Position numbers and translations under genes: made by a program
Assembly (NCBI GenBank): GCA_049611805.1
Contig: JBMZAX010000001.1
Span: 124,001-188,000 of the forward strand
Reading direction: 5' to 3'
DNA length: 64,000 nucleotides
Source: UBA7378 sp049611805
GTDB lineage: Bacteria; Pseudomonadota; Alphaproteobacteria; RS24
In this document: positions 34,802 through 43,594 of the stretch, piece after piece
How positions within the stretch are numbered: position 1 is the first letter of the stretch
Layout of the letters: each line of letters opens with the position of its first letter
The notes under the pieces: model-generated
Seen by the model: the letters and a program-made list of their open reading frames with translations, nothing else
Database searches by the model: none
Told to the model about the DNA's origin: nothing

Positions 34802-37800
34802 GTGGAAGAGCCGTAACCGCCACCGCCCGGTGTTTCGATGCCCAGCACATCTCCGGCCTCAATCGTCACGCGCGCGCAAGCCTCAAGCTCGGTCTGCGCG
34901 CTGCCGCGGCGCAAATAATTGCGCCCCGATGCGCCCTCTGCGCCACCGTTTAGACCAAAGGGCCGCGTTGTGCGGCGCCCCGACAGAAGCGAGGCTTCCA
35001 TCGGCTGGAGAAATTCGATTTCGCGCCTGATGCCACAGCCGCCGCGCCATGTGCCGTCGCCGCCGGTTCCGGTGCGAATGGAGAAGTTCAGAAGCCGCAC
35101 CGGAAAACGCCATTCCAGCACTTCCGGATCGGTGAGGCGCGAATTGGTCATGTGGGTGTGAACGGCATCAGCTCCGTGAAACCCGTCACCGGCGCCGGCA
35201 CCGCCGCAAATGGTTTCGTAATATTGCAAACGGTCATTGCCGAAGGTCAGATTGTTCATCGTGCCCTGACATGCGGCCATGGCACCCAATGCGCCGAACA
35301 GCGCATCGCAAATTGCCTGACTGGTCTCGACATTGCCCGCGACCACGGCGGCGGGTGGTTCGGGAGCCAGCAAACACCCGTCGGGAATTTCGATATTGAT
35401 GGGCTTGAGGCACCCTTCATTCATGGGAATATCGGCATCCACCATGCATCTGAAAACATAAAGAACCGCCGCGCGACAAACCGCGCTGGGTGCGTTGAAA
35501 TTATTGTGCATCTGCGCGCTGGTGCCGGTGAAGTCAACATTGAGACAGCGCGCCGCGCGATCGACCGTCAGCGCGACGCGGATTGTGGCACCGCAATCCA
35601 TATCGACACCGAAGGAAGCATCGTGCAGCCGGTCGATGACCTGGCGCACATTTTCTTCCGCATTGTCCTGCACAAATCCGACATAGGCGTTCACCGTGTC
35701 GCCGCCAAATTCGTCATACATGGTGCGAATGTTTTGCGCGCCGGTTTCGCATGCCGCAAGCTGGGCCAGAATATCGGCGCGGTTCTGCGCCGGATTGCGC
35801 GCCGGATAGGGGCTGTCGGCCAGCCGCGCCATCAGCCCCGCCTCGTCAAACGTCCCGTCGCGCCGCACGCGGAAGGCACGGAACAAAATGCCTTCCTCTT
35901 CAATATGCGAAGAAAATGACGGCATGGAGCCGGGCGAGATGCCGCCAATATCGGCATGGTGCCCGCGCGCCGCAGTGTAAAATCGCGGGCGCGTTTCCCC
36001 TTCCATGAAAACCGGCAGCACCAGCGTTACATCCGGCAAATGCGTGCCGCCCGCATAAGGCGCGTTGACCACAAAAGCGTCGCCTTCGCGCATGTCGGGG
36101 CCATGCACGTCGCGCACGGCCTGCACGCTGGCACCCATGGAGCCCAGATGAACCGGCATGTGCGGGGCATTGGCGATGAGGCCGCCATTGGCGTCAAACA
36201 GCGCACAGGAAAAATCCAGCCGTTCCTTGATATTGACCGAGCTGGCGGTTTTCTCCAGCGTCACGCCCATTTGTTCGGCAATCGCCATAAATCTGGCATT
36301 GAACACTTCCAACAAAACCGGATCGGCCGCGCCGGTATGCGCCGTGCCGGTCGCAACCCGCTTTTGCCGCGCAATGCGGCGCGTGAGTACGAGGTCATCG
36401 CGCGCGCTGCGAACAAGTTGCCAGTCCGGCGGCACAATAATCGTGGCATGCGCCTCGCTGATAATGGCCGGGCCGACAATGGGCGTGTCGGTTTCTAGCG
36501 CGGCGCGGGGCCAGCGTTGCGCCGCCAGCCAAGCGCCATTGATGAACAGGCGACTATCTTCAGGCTTTGCCTCTGATGACCGGTTTGGCGCGCCCTCAAT
36601 GCCGGAATTTTCACCGCCGCTTTCCGCCGTCACGCATTCAAGGGTCAGGGCTTCGACAATCATGTCGCGATTGTCATAAACAAAGCCGAATTGTTGCCGG
36701 TGGGCGGTCTCAAAGGCCGCGCGCATGGCTGGAATTTTATCCAACGGCACGGGCAGGGAAGTGTCGCTGCCGTCATAACGAATAAGCACGTCCGTTTTTT
36801 GCGTGGCCGATATGAGGCCTTGCGCCGCCAATTCGGCTTCGGCGGAGGCACGCAATTCGTCTAGCCGCGCGCTAATGACGCCCAAACAGTCTTCGTCGAG
36901 CGGAGCTTCCACCGCATCTTCGCGCAATGCGCGCACAGCCGCCTTGTCTATGCCCCAGGCCGAAAGCAAACCCGACATGGGGTGGATGAGCACCGTGTCC
37001 ATTTCCAGCAAATCGGCGACGTCACACGCATGTTGCCCGCCCGCGCCGCCAAAGCACACCAGCGCATATTTGCTGATGTCATAGCCGCGCTGCACGGATA
37101 TTTTCTTGATGGCCTGCGCCATATTCTCATTGGCAATGCGCAAAAAACCCTCGGCAAGCTCTTCCGGACTTTGACGGTGTCCGGTGGTGGCGGCAACCGT
37201 TTCGGCCAGATTTTCAAACGCCGCGCGCGTGGCATCTGCGTCGAGCGGTTGGTCGGCATTGGGCCCGAACAGGGCGGGGAAGTGGTCGGGCGTGATGCGG
37301 CCGGTCATGATATTGGCATCCGTCACGCTGAGCGGCCCGCCATTGCGATAGGCCACGGGGCCGGGATAGGCACCCGCGCTTTCAGGCCCGACGCGGAAGC
37401 GGCCGGCGTCATAATGCAAAATCGAGCCGCCGCCTGCGGCAACCGTGTGCAGGCGCATCATCGGTGCGCGCAAGGCAATGCCGGCAACATCGCTGTCGAA
37501 ACTGCGTTCATAGGCTCCGGCAAAATGGCACACATCCGTCGAGGTGCCGCCCATATCAAAGCCTATCAAGCGGTCAAACCCCGCCTCGCGCCCGACATGC
37601 ACCGCGCCGACCACGCCTCCGGCGGGGCCGGACAGCACGGCATCCTTGCCCTGAAACAGGCCGGCCGCGGTTAACCCGCCCGACGACATCATGAACTGAA
37701 GCTGCGTGGCGGCCGCATCAGTGTCGGGCAAATGCTTGCTCACGCGGTTCACATAATCGCGCAAAACCGGCGTGAGATAGGCATCGGCAACGGTTGTGCT

Positions 37801-38439
37801 GGCGCGCCCGACAAGTTTCATCAGCGAAATAACCTCATGGCTCATTGAGATATTCGCAAAGCCCAATTCGGCGGCCAGCGCCCCGATTTGGCGCTCATGC
37901 GCCGGATTGCGATAGCCGTGCAAAAGACAAATGGCGACGGAGTCGCAGCCCTCAGTGCGCGCCTCTTGAAGCGCATGTTCGACTTCCGCCAAATCGGGCG
38001 GGGTCAGTTCATTGCCGGCGGCATCCATGCGCGCAGCGGTTTCAATGGTGCGGGCGTATAATTGTGTCGGCTTTTCGATATTGCGCACAAACAGCTTCGG
38101 GCGGTTCTGATTGCCAATGTTCAAAATATCGCCAAGCCCGCGCGTGGTGACGAAAGCGGTTTTCGCGCCTTTGCGCTCCAACAGCGCATTGGTGGCAACG
38201 GTGGTGCCCATGCGCACGCGGTCAATCGGCGCGTCAGCCAGCGTTTCATGCGCTTCGAGCCCCAAAAAGTCGCGCATGGCCTGAACGGCGGCGTCTTCGT
38301 ATTGGTCGGGGTTTTCCGACAAAAGCTTGCGTGTGGTAATGGTGCCGTCAGGCGCGCGGGCAATGACGTCTGTGAAAGTGCCGCCACGGTCTATCGCAAA
38401 TTGCCACCCGGTCAATTGAACTTGATCTTGTTGTGTCAT
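34798..38439 (-). CDS. 5-oxoprolinase / hydantoinase, HyuA-HyuB fusion
   Basis: A 1213-residue fused protein. The N-terminal half (~1-690) is HyuA/oxoprolinase-like, with the ATP-binding FAIDRGGTFTDVIARAPDG, RMGTTVATNALLERKG and DMGGTSTDVC. The C-terminal half (~710-1213) is HyuB-like, with FSCALFDANGGLIANAPHMPVHLGSM and FTGTSAQMHNNFNAP. Fused full-length forms are usually ATP-dependent 5-oxoprolinases that open 5-oxoproline to glutamate, but hydantoinases and acetone carboxylase subunits share the fold. The ATG at 38439 (MTQQDQ) is chosen over an upstream ATG at 38490. Other gamma-glutamyl genes occur elsewhere in the window. Confidence 0.88.
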   Translation of the reverse strand: MTQQDQVQLTGWQFAIDRGGTFTDVIARAPDGTITTRKLLSENPDQYEDAAVQAMRDFLGLEAHETLADAPIDRVRMGTTVATNALLERKGAKTAFVTTRGLGDILNIGNQNRPKLFVRNIEKPTQLYARTIETAARMDAAGNELTPPDLAEVEHALQEARTEGCDSVAICLLHGYRNPAHERQIGALAAELGFANISMSHEVISLMKLVGRASTTVADAYLTPVLRDYVNRVSKHLPDTDAAATQLQFMMSSGGLTAAGLFQGKDAVLSGPAGGVVGAVHVGREAGFDRLIGFDMGGTSTDVCHFAGAYERSFDSDVAGIALRAPMMRLHTVAAGGGSILHYDAGRFRVGPESAGAYPGPVAYRNGGPLSVTDANIMTGRITPDHFPALFGPNADQPLDADATRAAFENLAETVAATTGHRQSPEELAEGFLRIANENMAQAIKKISVQRGYDISKYALVCFGGAGGQHACDVADLLEMDTVLIHPMSGLLSAWGIDKAAVRALREDAVEAPLDEDCLGVISARLDELRASAEAELAAQGLISATQKTDVLIRYDGSDTSLPVPLDKIPAMRAAFETAHRQQFGFVYDNRDMIVEALTLECVTAESGGENSGIEGAPNRSSEAKPEDSRLFINGAWLAAQRWPRAALETDTPIVGPAIISEAHATIIVPPDWQLVRSARDDLVLTRRIARQKRVATGTAHTGAADPVLLEVFNARFMAIAEQMGVTLEKTASSVNIKERLDFSCALFDANGGLIANAPHMPVHLGSMGASVQAVRDVHGPDMREGDAFVVNAPYAGGTHLPDVTLVLPVFMEGETRPRFYTAARGHHADIGGISPGSMPSFSSHIEEEGILFRAFRVRRDGTFDEAGLMARLADSPYPARNPAQNRADILAQLAACETGAQNIRTMYDEFGGDTVNAYVGFVQDNAEENVRQVIDRLHDASFGVDMDCGATIRVALTVDRAARCLNVDFTGTSAQMHNNFNAPSAVCRAAVLYVFRCMVDADIPMNEGCLKPINIEIPDGCLLAPEPPAAVVAGNVETSQAICDALFGALGAMAACQGTMNNLTFGNDRLQYYETICGGAGAGDGFHGADAVHTHMTNSRLTDPEVLEWRFPVRLLNFSIRTGTGGDGTWRGGCGIRREIEFLQPMEASLLSGRRTTRPFGLNGGAEGASGRNYLRRGSAQTELEACARVTIEAGDVLGIETPGGGGYGSST

Positions 38440-38517
38440 GTCTGCCTTATAACATGAGGGGCTCAGGGTCGTCTTGGCGTAAAATATCACCTAGAATCGC
38501 CGCTATAAGGAGATCAG

Positions 38518-39216
38518 ATGTCCATTTGGGGAAAAATTGCCGGCGTTGCCGCAGGATACGCGATCGGGGGCGTGCCCGGGGCCGTGTTCGGGGCGCTGGC
38601 CGGGCATTTTGTTCTCGACCGCATCAATGACCGTCAGGTGATTTTCACCATTGCGCTCATCTCGTTGGCCGCCAAAATGACCCGCGCCGACGGCATTGTG
38701 TCGCCGATCGAGGTTCAGGCCGTGCAAAGCGTGTTGCGCGTGCCCGAAACCGAACACGCCAATATGGTGCGCGTGTTTCGCCTCGCGCAGGAAGATGTTG
38801 CCGGTTTCGACACCTATGCCCGCCAGATTCGCGATATTTACGCCGACAGCCCGCAAGTGCTGGAGGATGTGCTGGACGTCCTGTTTTACATCGCCTATGC
38901 AGACGGCAATCTGCATCCGGCGGAAGAGGAATTTCTGCACATTGTCGCGGAGATTTTCGAAATTGACGAAAGCGGCATCCGCCGCGTGCAGGCGCGCCAT
39001 GACGGATCGGTTCAAGACCCGTATGTGGTGTTGGGCGTCGCGCCGGCAAGCAGTGATGCGGGTGTGCGCGCCGCCTGGCTGGAAGCGGTGCGCGCCAATC
39101 ATCCCGACCAGTTGCAGGCGCGCGGCCTGCCGCCGGAGATGATGCATATTGCAACGGCGCGCATGGCGGCCATTAATGATGCTTGGGAAACCATTAGAAA
39201 GGAACGTGGATTGTGA
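38518..39216 (+). CDS. DjlA-like protein: TerB domain plus J-domain
   Basis: A 232-residue protein. Residues ~8-35 are a glycine-rich hydrophobic segment (GVAAGYAIGGVPGAVFGALAGH) that may anchor it to the membrane. Residues ~40-150 are a TerB-like helical domain (KMTRADGIVSPIEVQAV; YIAYADGNLHPAEEEFL). The C-terminus is a J-domain that keeps His195-Pro196-Asp197, needed to stimulate DnaK. It is thus likely a co-chaperone like DjlA. AAGGAG precedes the start. Its TGA overlaps the GTG start of rpiA, linking it to rpiA-gor. Confidence 0.85.
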   Translation: MSIWGKIAGVAAGYAIGGVPGAVFGALAGHFVLDRINDRQVIFTIALISLAAKMTRADGIVSPIEVQAVQSVLRVPETEHANMVRVFRLAQEDVAGFDTYARQIRDIYADSPQVLEDVLDVLFYIAYADGNLHPAEEEFLHIVAEIFEIDESGIRRVQARHDGSVQDPYVVLGVAPASSDAGVRAAWLEAVRANHPDQLQARGLPPEMMHIATARMAAINDAWETIRKERGL

Positions 39217-39926
39217 GCCTTTTGCAACCGACCGAACCCATTGAAATTATGAAGCAAAAAGCGGCCTTGCGTGCGCTGGAATGTGTGCGTCCGGGCATGA
39301 AATTGGGGCTCGGCACGGGCTCGACGGCGCGCTATTTTGTCGACGGGCTGGGGCAAAAATGCGCCGAGGGGCTGGATGTTGTCTGCGTGCCGACTTCCGA
39401 GGCAACGCGCGCGCAAGCCGCCGAATTGGGCATTGCCATGGCAGAGCTTGGCGCGCTGGGCCGTCTCGACCTCACGGTAGACGGGGCCGATGAAATGACG
39501 CGCGAACTGCATCTGGTCAAGGGCGGCGGCGGCGCGCTCTTGCGCGAAAAAATCGTTGCCGCAGCTTCGGATGCGATGATCGTGATTGCCGATGACACAA
39601 AACTCAAAGACCATTTGGGTGCTTTTGCCCTGCCGGTCGAGGTGAATAAATTCGCCCATGATGCCACCGCCGCCGCTTTGCAGGGTGTGTTCGCGCAATA
39701 TGGGCTTTCGGGGTCGGTCGCCTTGCGCGGCGGCGAAACGCCTTTTGAAACCGATGGCGGGCATTTTATCTATGATTGTGCTTTGGACAAGATTGATGCA
39801 CCGCATGAATTGGCGTCTGCACTGTTGGCTGTGCCGGGTGTGGTTGAACACGGGCTGTTTTTAACCTATGCAACAGGGGCTGTGCTTGCGGGCGCGGACA
39901 GTTTGACGGAGTTGGGCGATTTATGA
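39213..39926 (+). CDS. rpiA: Ribose-5-phosphate isomerase A
   Basis: A 237-residue RpiA. Characteristic parts are KLGLGTGSTARYFVDGL (phosphate binding), DLTVDGADEMTRELHLVKGGGGALLREK (with the catalytic acids and Lys), and VEHGLFL near the C-terminus. It interconverts ribose-5-phosphate and ribulose-5-phosphate in the pentose phosphate pathway. The GTG start overlaps the previous stop (GTGA), with AAGGA ~11 bases upstream, and the stop overlaps the gor start (ATGA). Pentose phosphate flux supplies the NADPH that Gor uses. Confidence 0.95.
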   Translation: MSLLQPTEPIEIMKQKAALRALECVRPGMKLGLGTGSTARYFVDGLGQKCAEGLDVVCVPTSEATRAQAAELGIAMAELGALGRLDLTVDGADEMTRELHLVKGGGGALLREKIVAAASDAMIVIADDTKLKDHLGAFALPVEVNKFAHDATAAALQGVFAQYGLSGSVALRGGETPFETDGGHFIYDCALDKIDAPHELASALLAVPGVVEHGLFLTYATGAVLAGADSLTELGDL

Positions 39927-41281
39927 GTTTTGACTATGACCTGTTTGTAATCGGCGCGGGCAGCGGCGGCGTGCGGGCGGCGCGCATGAGTGCCGGCTAT
40001 GGCGCGCGCGTGGCGGTGGCCGAAGAGTTTCGGGTTGGCGGCACTTGCGTCATTCGCGGTTGCGTGCCGAAAAAGCTGTTTGTCTATGCCAGCCATTATG
40101 CCGAATTGTTCGAAGAGGCCGCCGGTTTTGGCTGGCGTGTTGGCGCGCCTGAATTTAATTGGCCGACGCTTCTGGCAAATAAAGACGCAGAAATTGACCG
40201 GCTCAACAGCATTTACATAAAAAACCTCGAAGCCAGCGGCGTTGAAATTCTGCCGCACCGGGCCGAGCTTGTCGACGCGCAGACCGTTCGTGTGGACGGG
40301 CGCGAAATAACGGCCGAGCGCATTCTGATTGCCGTGGGGGCGACGCCTTTCATTCCGGAAATTCCGGGCCGCGCGCATGCCATTACCTCCAACGAAGCCT
40401 TCCATCTTGATGCTTTGCCGGCTTCCATCACCATAATTGGCGGCGGGTATATTGCCGTCGAGTTCGCTGGCATTTTCAACGGGCTGGGCGTGGAGACCAC
40501 ACTTGTCTATCGCGGCGAGGAAATTTTGCGCGGGTTTGATGATGAGGTGCGCGCGCATGTGCATGCCGAAATGGTGAAAAAAAATATCACCGTCAAAACG
40601 CAAACCGATATTTCCGAGATTGCGAAAAAGGGAAGCCGTTATGAGCTGACCTTTACCGACGGAAGCAAAGCCGACGCCGGGCTTGTCATGTATGCTACCG
40701 GTCGCGTGCCCAACACGGCCGGATTGGGGCTCGAAAATGCAGGCGTGAAAATGGGCGCGGGCGGCGAAGTGCCGGTGGATGCCTATTCGCAGACCAATAT
40801 TGCCTCCGTTTATGCGGTGGGCGATGTCACCGCGCGCGCGCAGTTGACGCCGGTTGCCATTCGCGAAGGCGCCGCCTTTGCCGAAACCGTTTACAATGAC
40901 AATCCCAGCACGGTTGACCATTCGGTTATTCCGACGGCAGTGTTCTCCCAACCCCCTATCGGCACGGTGGGCATGACGGAAGCCGAAGCGCGCGCCGCAA
41001 CGCAAACCGGCGAAGGGGTCGATATCTATGCCTCCGTGTTTCGACCGATGAAACACACGCTGTCCGGCAGCGAGGAAAAAACGCTGATGAAACTCATCGT
41101 CTGCCGCGAAACCGACAAGGTGCTGGGCTTGCATATTGTCGGGCCGGACAGTGGCGAAATGATACAAGCCTTCGGTGTCGCGGTGACCATGGGCGCGACC
41201 AAGGCGCAGTTTGACGCGACGATTGCGGTGCACCCGACGGCGGCCGAAGAGCTGGTTACGTTCAAGCAACCGAGGGGCTGA
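39923..41281 (+). CDS. gor: Glutathione-disulfide reductase
   Basis: A 452-residue pyridine nucleotide-disulphide oxidoreductase. The FAD site GAGSGGVRAA is at 11-20, the redox pair Cys42-Cys47 lies in GGTCVIRGCVPKK, the NADPH-binding IGGGYIAVEFAG follows in mid-protein, and the catalytic His-Glu sits in HPTAAEE near the C-terminus. The GCVPKK motif distinguishes glutathione/trypanothione reductases from lipoamide dehydrogenase, which reads LNVGCIPSK. It keeps glutathione reduced in the cytoplasm. It overlaps rpiA at its start and is followed after 3 bp by a DUF374 gene. Confidence 0.94.
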   Translation: MSFDYDLFVIGAGSGGVRAARMSAGYGARVAVAEEFRVGGTCVIRGCVPKKLFVYASHYAELFEEAAGFGWRVGAPEFNWPTLLANKDAEIDRLNSIYIKNLEASGVEILPHRAELVDAQTVRVDGREITAERILIAVGATPFIPEIPGRAHAITSNEAFHLDALPASITIIGGGYIAVEFAGIFNGLGVETTLVYRGEEILRGFDDEVRAHVHAEMVKKNITVKTQTDISEIAKKGSRYELTFTDGSKADAGLVMYATGRVPNTAGLGLENAGVKMGAGGEVPVDAYSQTNIASVYAVGDVTARAQLTPVAIREGAAFAETVYNDNPSTVDHSVIPTAVFSQPPIGTVGMTEAEARAATQTGEGVDIYASVFRPMKHTLSGSEEKTLMKLIVCRETDKVLGLHIVGPDSGEMIQAFGVAVTMGATKAQFDATIAVHPTAAEELVTFKQPRG

Positions 41282-41284
41282 GGT

Positions 41285-42043
41285 ATGAACGAACACGCCG
41301 CACCGGACGCAAGCTCAACCCACGCGCATCAATATGATGCAACGGCACTGCCTTTGGGCATGCGCGTGCTGGCCGGCGGCATCAACACTTATTTGCGCGC
41401 GATTGCGCTGTCCTCGCGCCATGTGGTTGAAAATGTGGCACCGGTGCAGGAATTGCAACTGGATGGCAAGCCGGTGATTATTCTGCTGTGGCACGAGCGC
41501 ACATTTCAGGTGCCCAGCATCACGTCTTTTTGCCCGCGCCCGCTTTACGCGCTGACATCGCGCAGTCGTGACGGGGCGATTATCGGCAATGTGATGCGCA
41601 AGTTCGGCATGCGTAATATTCAGGGCTCCGGCACCGGTGCGGCGGCCAATAAAGGAACCAATCCGCGCAAGCGCGGCGCGCAAGCCTATCGTGCCATGTT
41701 GCAGGTGTTGCGCCGCGGCGAAACCGTCATCGCAACCGCAGACGTGCCGCCGGGCCCGGCGCGTGCAGCAGGCCCCGGCATGATCCATCTTGCCGCAAGA
41801 TCAGGCGCACCGATTGTGCCGCTGGGTATCAGCCGCGCGCATCAATATCGGATGCGCAACAGTTGGGATCAGCTGCGCGTGCCGCTGCCATTCGGCAGGC
41901 TGGCAATGGTTTTTGCAGACCCGATTGAGATTGAACGCGATGTGTCGGAGGCGCGCCTCGCTGAAATTCAAACCGAAATAAGCGACCGGATTACGGGTGC
42001 GCAAATGCAGGCTGAAAGCCTTACCGGTGAAACAAGCGACTAG
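41285..42043 (+). CDS. DUF374 / lysophospholipid acyltransferase-like protein
   Basis: A 252-residue protein of the DUF374 group in the lysophospholipid acyltransferase superfamily. LLWHERTF (~66-73) is the position of the catalytic His-x4-Asp-type motif in related enzymes. TSRSRDGAIIGNVMRKFGMR and TADVPPGPARAAGPGMIHLAA follow, the latter in place of the more usual DGPRGP motif. It likely works on lipid acyl chains at the inner membrane. It starts 3 bp after gor and is probably in the same operon, although a functional link is not evident. It converges on the DAHP synthase gene. Confidence 0.82.
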   Translation: MNEHAAPDASSTHAHQYDATALPLGMRVLAGGINTYLRAIALSSRHVVENVAPVQELQLDGKPVIILLWHERTFQVPSITSFCPRPLYALTSRSRDGAIIGNVMRKFGMRNIQGSGTGAAANKGTNPRKRGAQAYRAMLQVLRRGETVIATADVPPGPARAAGPGMIHLAARSGAPIVPLGISRAHQYRMRNSWDQLRVPLPFGRLAMVFADPIEIERDVSEARLAEIQTEISDRITGAQMQAESLTGETSD

Positions 42044-42052
42044 CGAACAGGT

Positions 42053-43420
42053 TTAGGCGACGCGGCTATTGGCGCTGTCGCCGACCAGACCTTCGGCAAT
42101 CAGAAAGGCAAGTTCAAGCGCCTGCGATCCATTCAGACGCGGGTCGCAATGGGTGTGATAGCGGCTCGACAAATCTTCTTCGGAAATCGCCTGTGCCCCG
42201 CCCAGACATTCGGTCACATTCTGGCCGGTCATTTCAAAATGAATGCCGCCGGCATGGGTGCCCTCGGCCTGATGCACGGCCATGAAACGCTGAACTTCCG
42301 TCAAAATACGGTCGACGGGGCGTGTTTTATAGCCGTTGGAGGCCTTGATCGTATTGCCGTGCATCGGGTCGCAGCTCCACACAACCTTGCGGCCTTCGGC
42401 GGTGACTTTGCGTATCAGTGCGGGCAGATGCGCTTCGACATTTTCATGCCCGAAACGGGCGATGAGCGTGACGCGCCCGGCCTCGTTTTCTGGGTTCAGC
42501 TTGTCCAGCAAGGTGATGAGTTCATCCGGCTCAAGCGAGGGGCCGCATTTCAGGCCGAGCGGATTTTTGACGCCGGAAAGAAATTCGACATGCGCGCCGT
42601 CGGGTTGGCGCGTGCGGTCGCCAATCCACAGCATATGGGCGGATGTGTCATAATATTCGCCGCTCGTGCTGTCGAGGCGGGTCAATGCCTGCTCATAGCC
42701 AAGCAACAGAGCTTCGTGGCTGGTGTAGAAATCCACCATGCCCATTTGCGGCGCGGTCAGGCTGGTAATGCCGCAGGCCGCCATAAAATCCATCGCTTCG
42801 TTAATCTGGATTGCCATGGCCTCATAGCGCGCGCCTTGTGGGCTGTCGGCGATAAAGCCCTGGTTCCAGCGATGCACTTCCGTCAGATCGGCATAGCCGC
42901 CCTTGGCAAAAGCGCGCAGAAGATTGAGCGTCGAAGCCGCCTGCCGATAGGCCGAGATTTGGCGTTCGGGGTCGGGCACGCGCGCGGCGGCGTCAAATTC
43001 AATGCCATTGATGATGTCACCGCGATAGCTGGGCAGTTCAACACCGTCAATGGTTTCGGTATCGGCCGAGCGCGGTTTGGCAAATTGTCCGGCCATACGA
43101 CCGACTTTGATAACCGGCAGCTTGGCACCATAGGTCAGCACAACTGCCATTTGCAGCAATACGCGGAATGTGTCGCGAATATTGTCGGCGTGGTGTTCGA
43201 CAAAACTTTCGGCACAATCGCCGCCCTGAAGCAGGAAAGCACGGCCTTCGCATACTTCGGCAAGATGGGCTTTCAGGCTCCGCGCTTCACCGGCAAAAAC
43301 AAGCGGCGGGAATCCGGCAAGGCGTTCTTCCACAGATTGCAGAGCCGCCGCATTTTCATATGTCGGCACCTGCTTAATCGGGAAATCCCGCCAACTGTTC
43401 AAAGTCCATTTTTCGTTCAT
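42053..43420 (-). CDS. Class II DAHP synthase (3-deoxy-7-phosphoheptulonate synthase)
   Basis: A 455-residue plant-type (class II, AroA-II) DAHP synthase. The opening WTLNSWRDFPIKQVPTY and the active-site segments GGDCAESF, KVGRMAGQFAKPRS, WIGDRTRQPDGAHVEF, LIARFGHENVEAHLP and WSCDPMHGNT identify it. It condenses PEP with erythrose-4-phosphate, the first shikimate step. It uses a metal bound by Cys, His, Glu and Asp. The ATG at 43420 (MNEKW) matches family starts; an in-frame ATG at 43438 is possible. It is divergent from nadE. Confidence 0.95.
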   Translation of the reverse strand: MNEKWTLNSWRDFPIKQVPTYENAAALQSVEERLAGFPPLVFAGEARSLKAHLAEVCEGRAFLLQGGDCAESFVEHHADNIRDTFRVLLQMAVVLTYGAKLPVIKVGRMAGQFAKPRSADTETIDGVELPSYRGDIINGIEFDAAARVPDPERQISAYRQAASTLNLLRAFAKGGYADLTEVHRWNQGFIADSPQGARYEAMAIQINEAMDFMAACGITSLTAPQMGMVDFYTSHEALLLGYEQALTRLDSTSGEYYDTSAHMLWIGDRTRQPDGAHVEFLSGVKNPLGLKCGPSLEPDELITLLDKLNPENEAGRVTLIARFGHENVEAHLPALIRKVTAEGRKVVWSCDPMHGNTIKASNGYKTRPVDRILTEVQRFMAVHQAEGTHAGGIHFEMTGQNVTECLGGAQAISEEDLSSRYHTHCDPRLNGSQALELAFLIAEGLVGDSANSRVA

Positions 43421-43556
43421 CGTAACCACCCGGTTCATCTCTAGCCTGATATACTGGGTTTACCCTGAAATTTAAAGGGGGTAGGCCATCTTTCTGTTGC
43501 GACAAAAGACTAATCCCAAACTTCGAAAAAGCCTTTGTGCCCAAATGCCGCAATGC

Positions 43557-43594
43557 TTGTTCGGGGCCGCGGCTCGCGCTACATAACAGTTATG
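43557..43594 (+). promoter_or_regulatory. Candidate nadE promoter giving a leaderless mRNA, with a palindrome over the start
   Basis: TTGTTC (43557-43562) and TACATA (43580-43585) are 17 bases apart, predicting transcription start at or near the nadE ATG at 43592. No Shine-Dalgarno sequence precedes that ATG, which fits leaderless translation. CATAACAGTTATG (43582-43594) is a perfect 13-base palindrome that includes the start codon. All of this is inference from sequence. Confidence 0.35.
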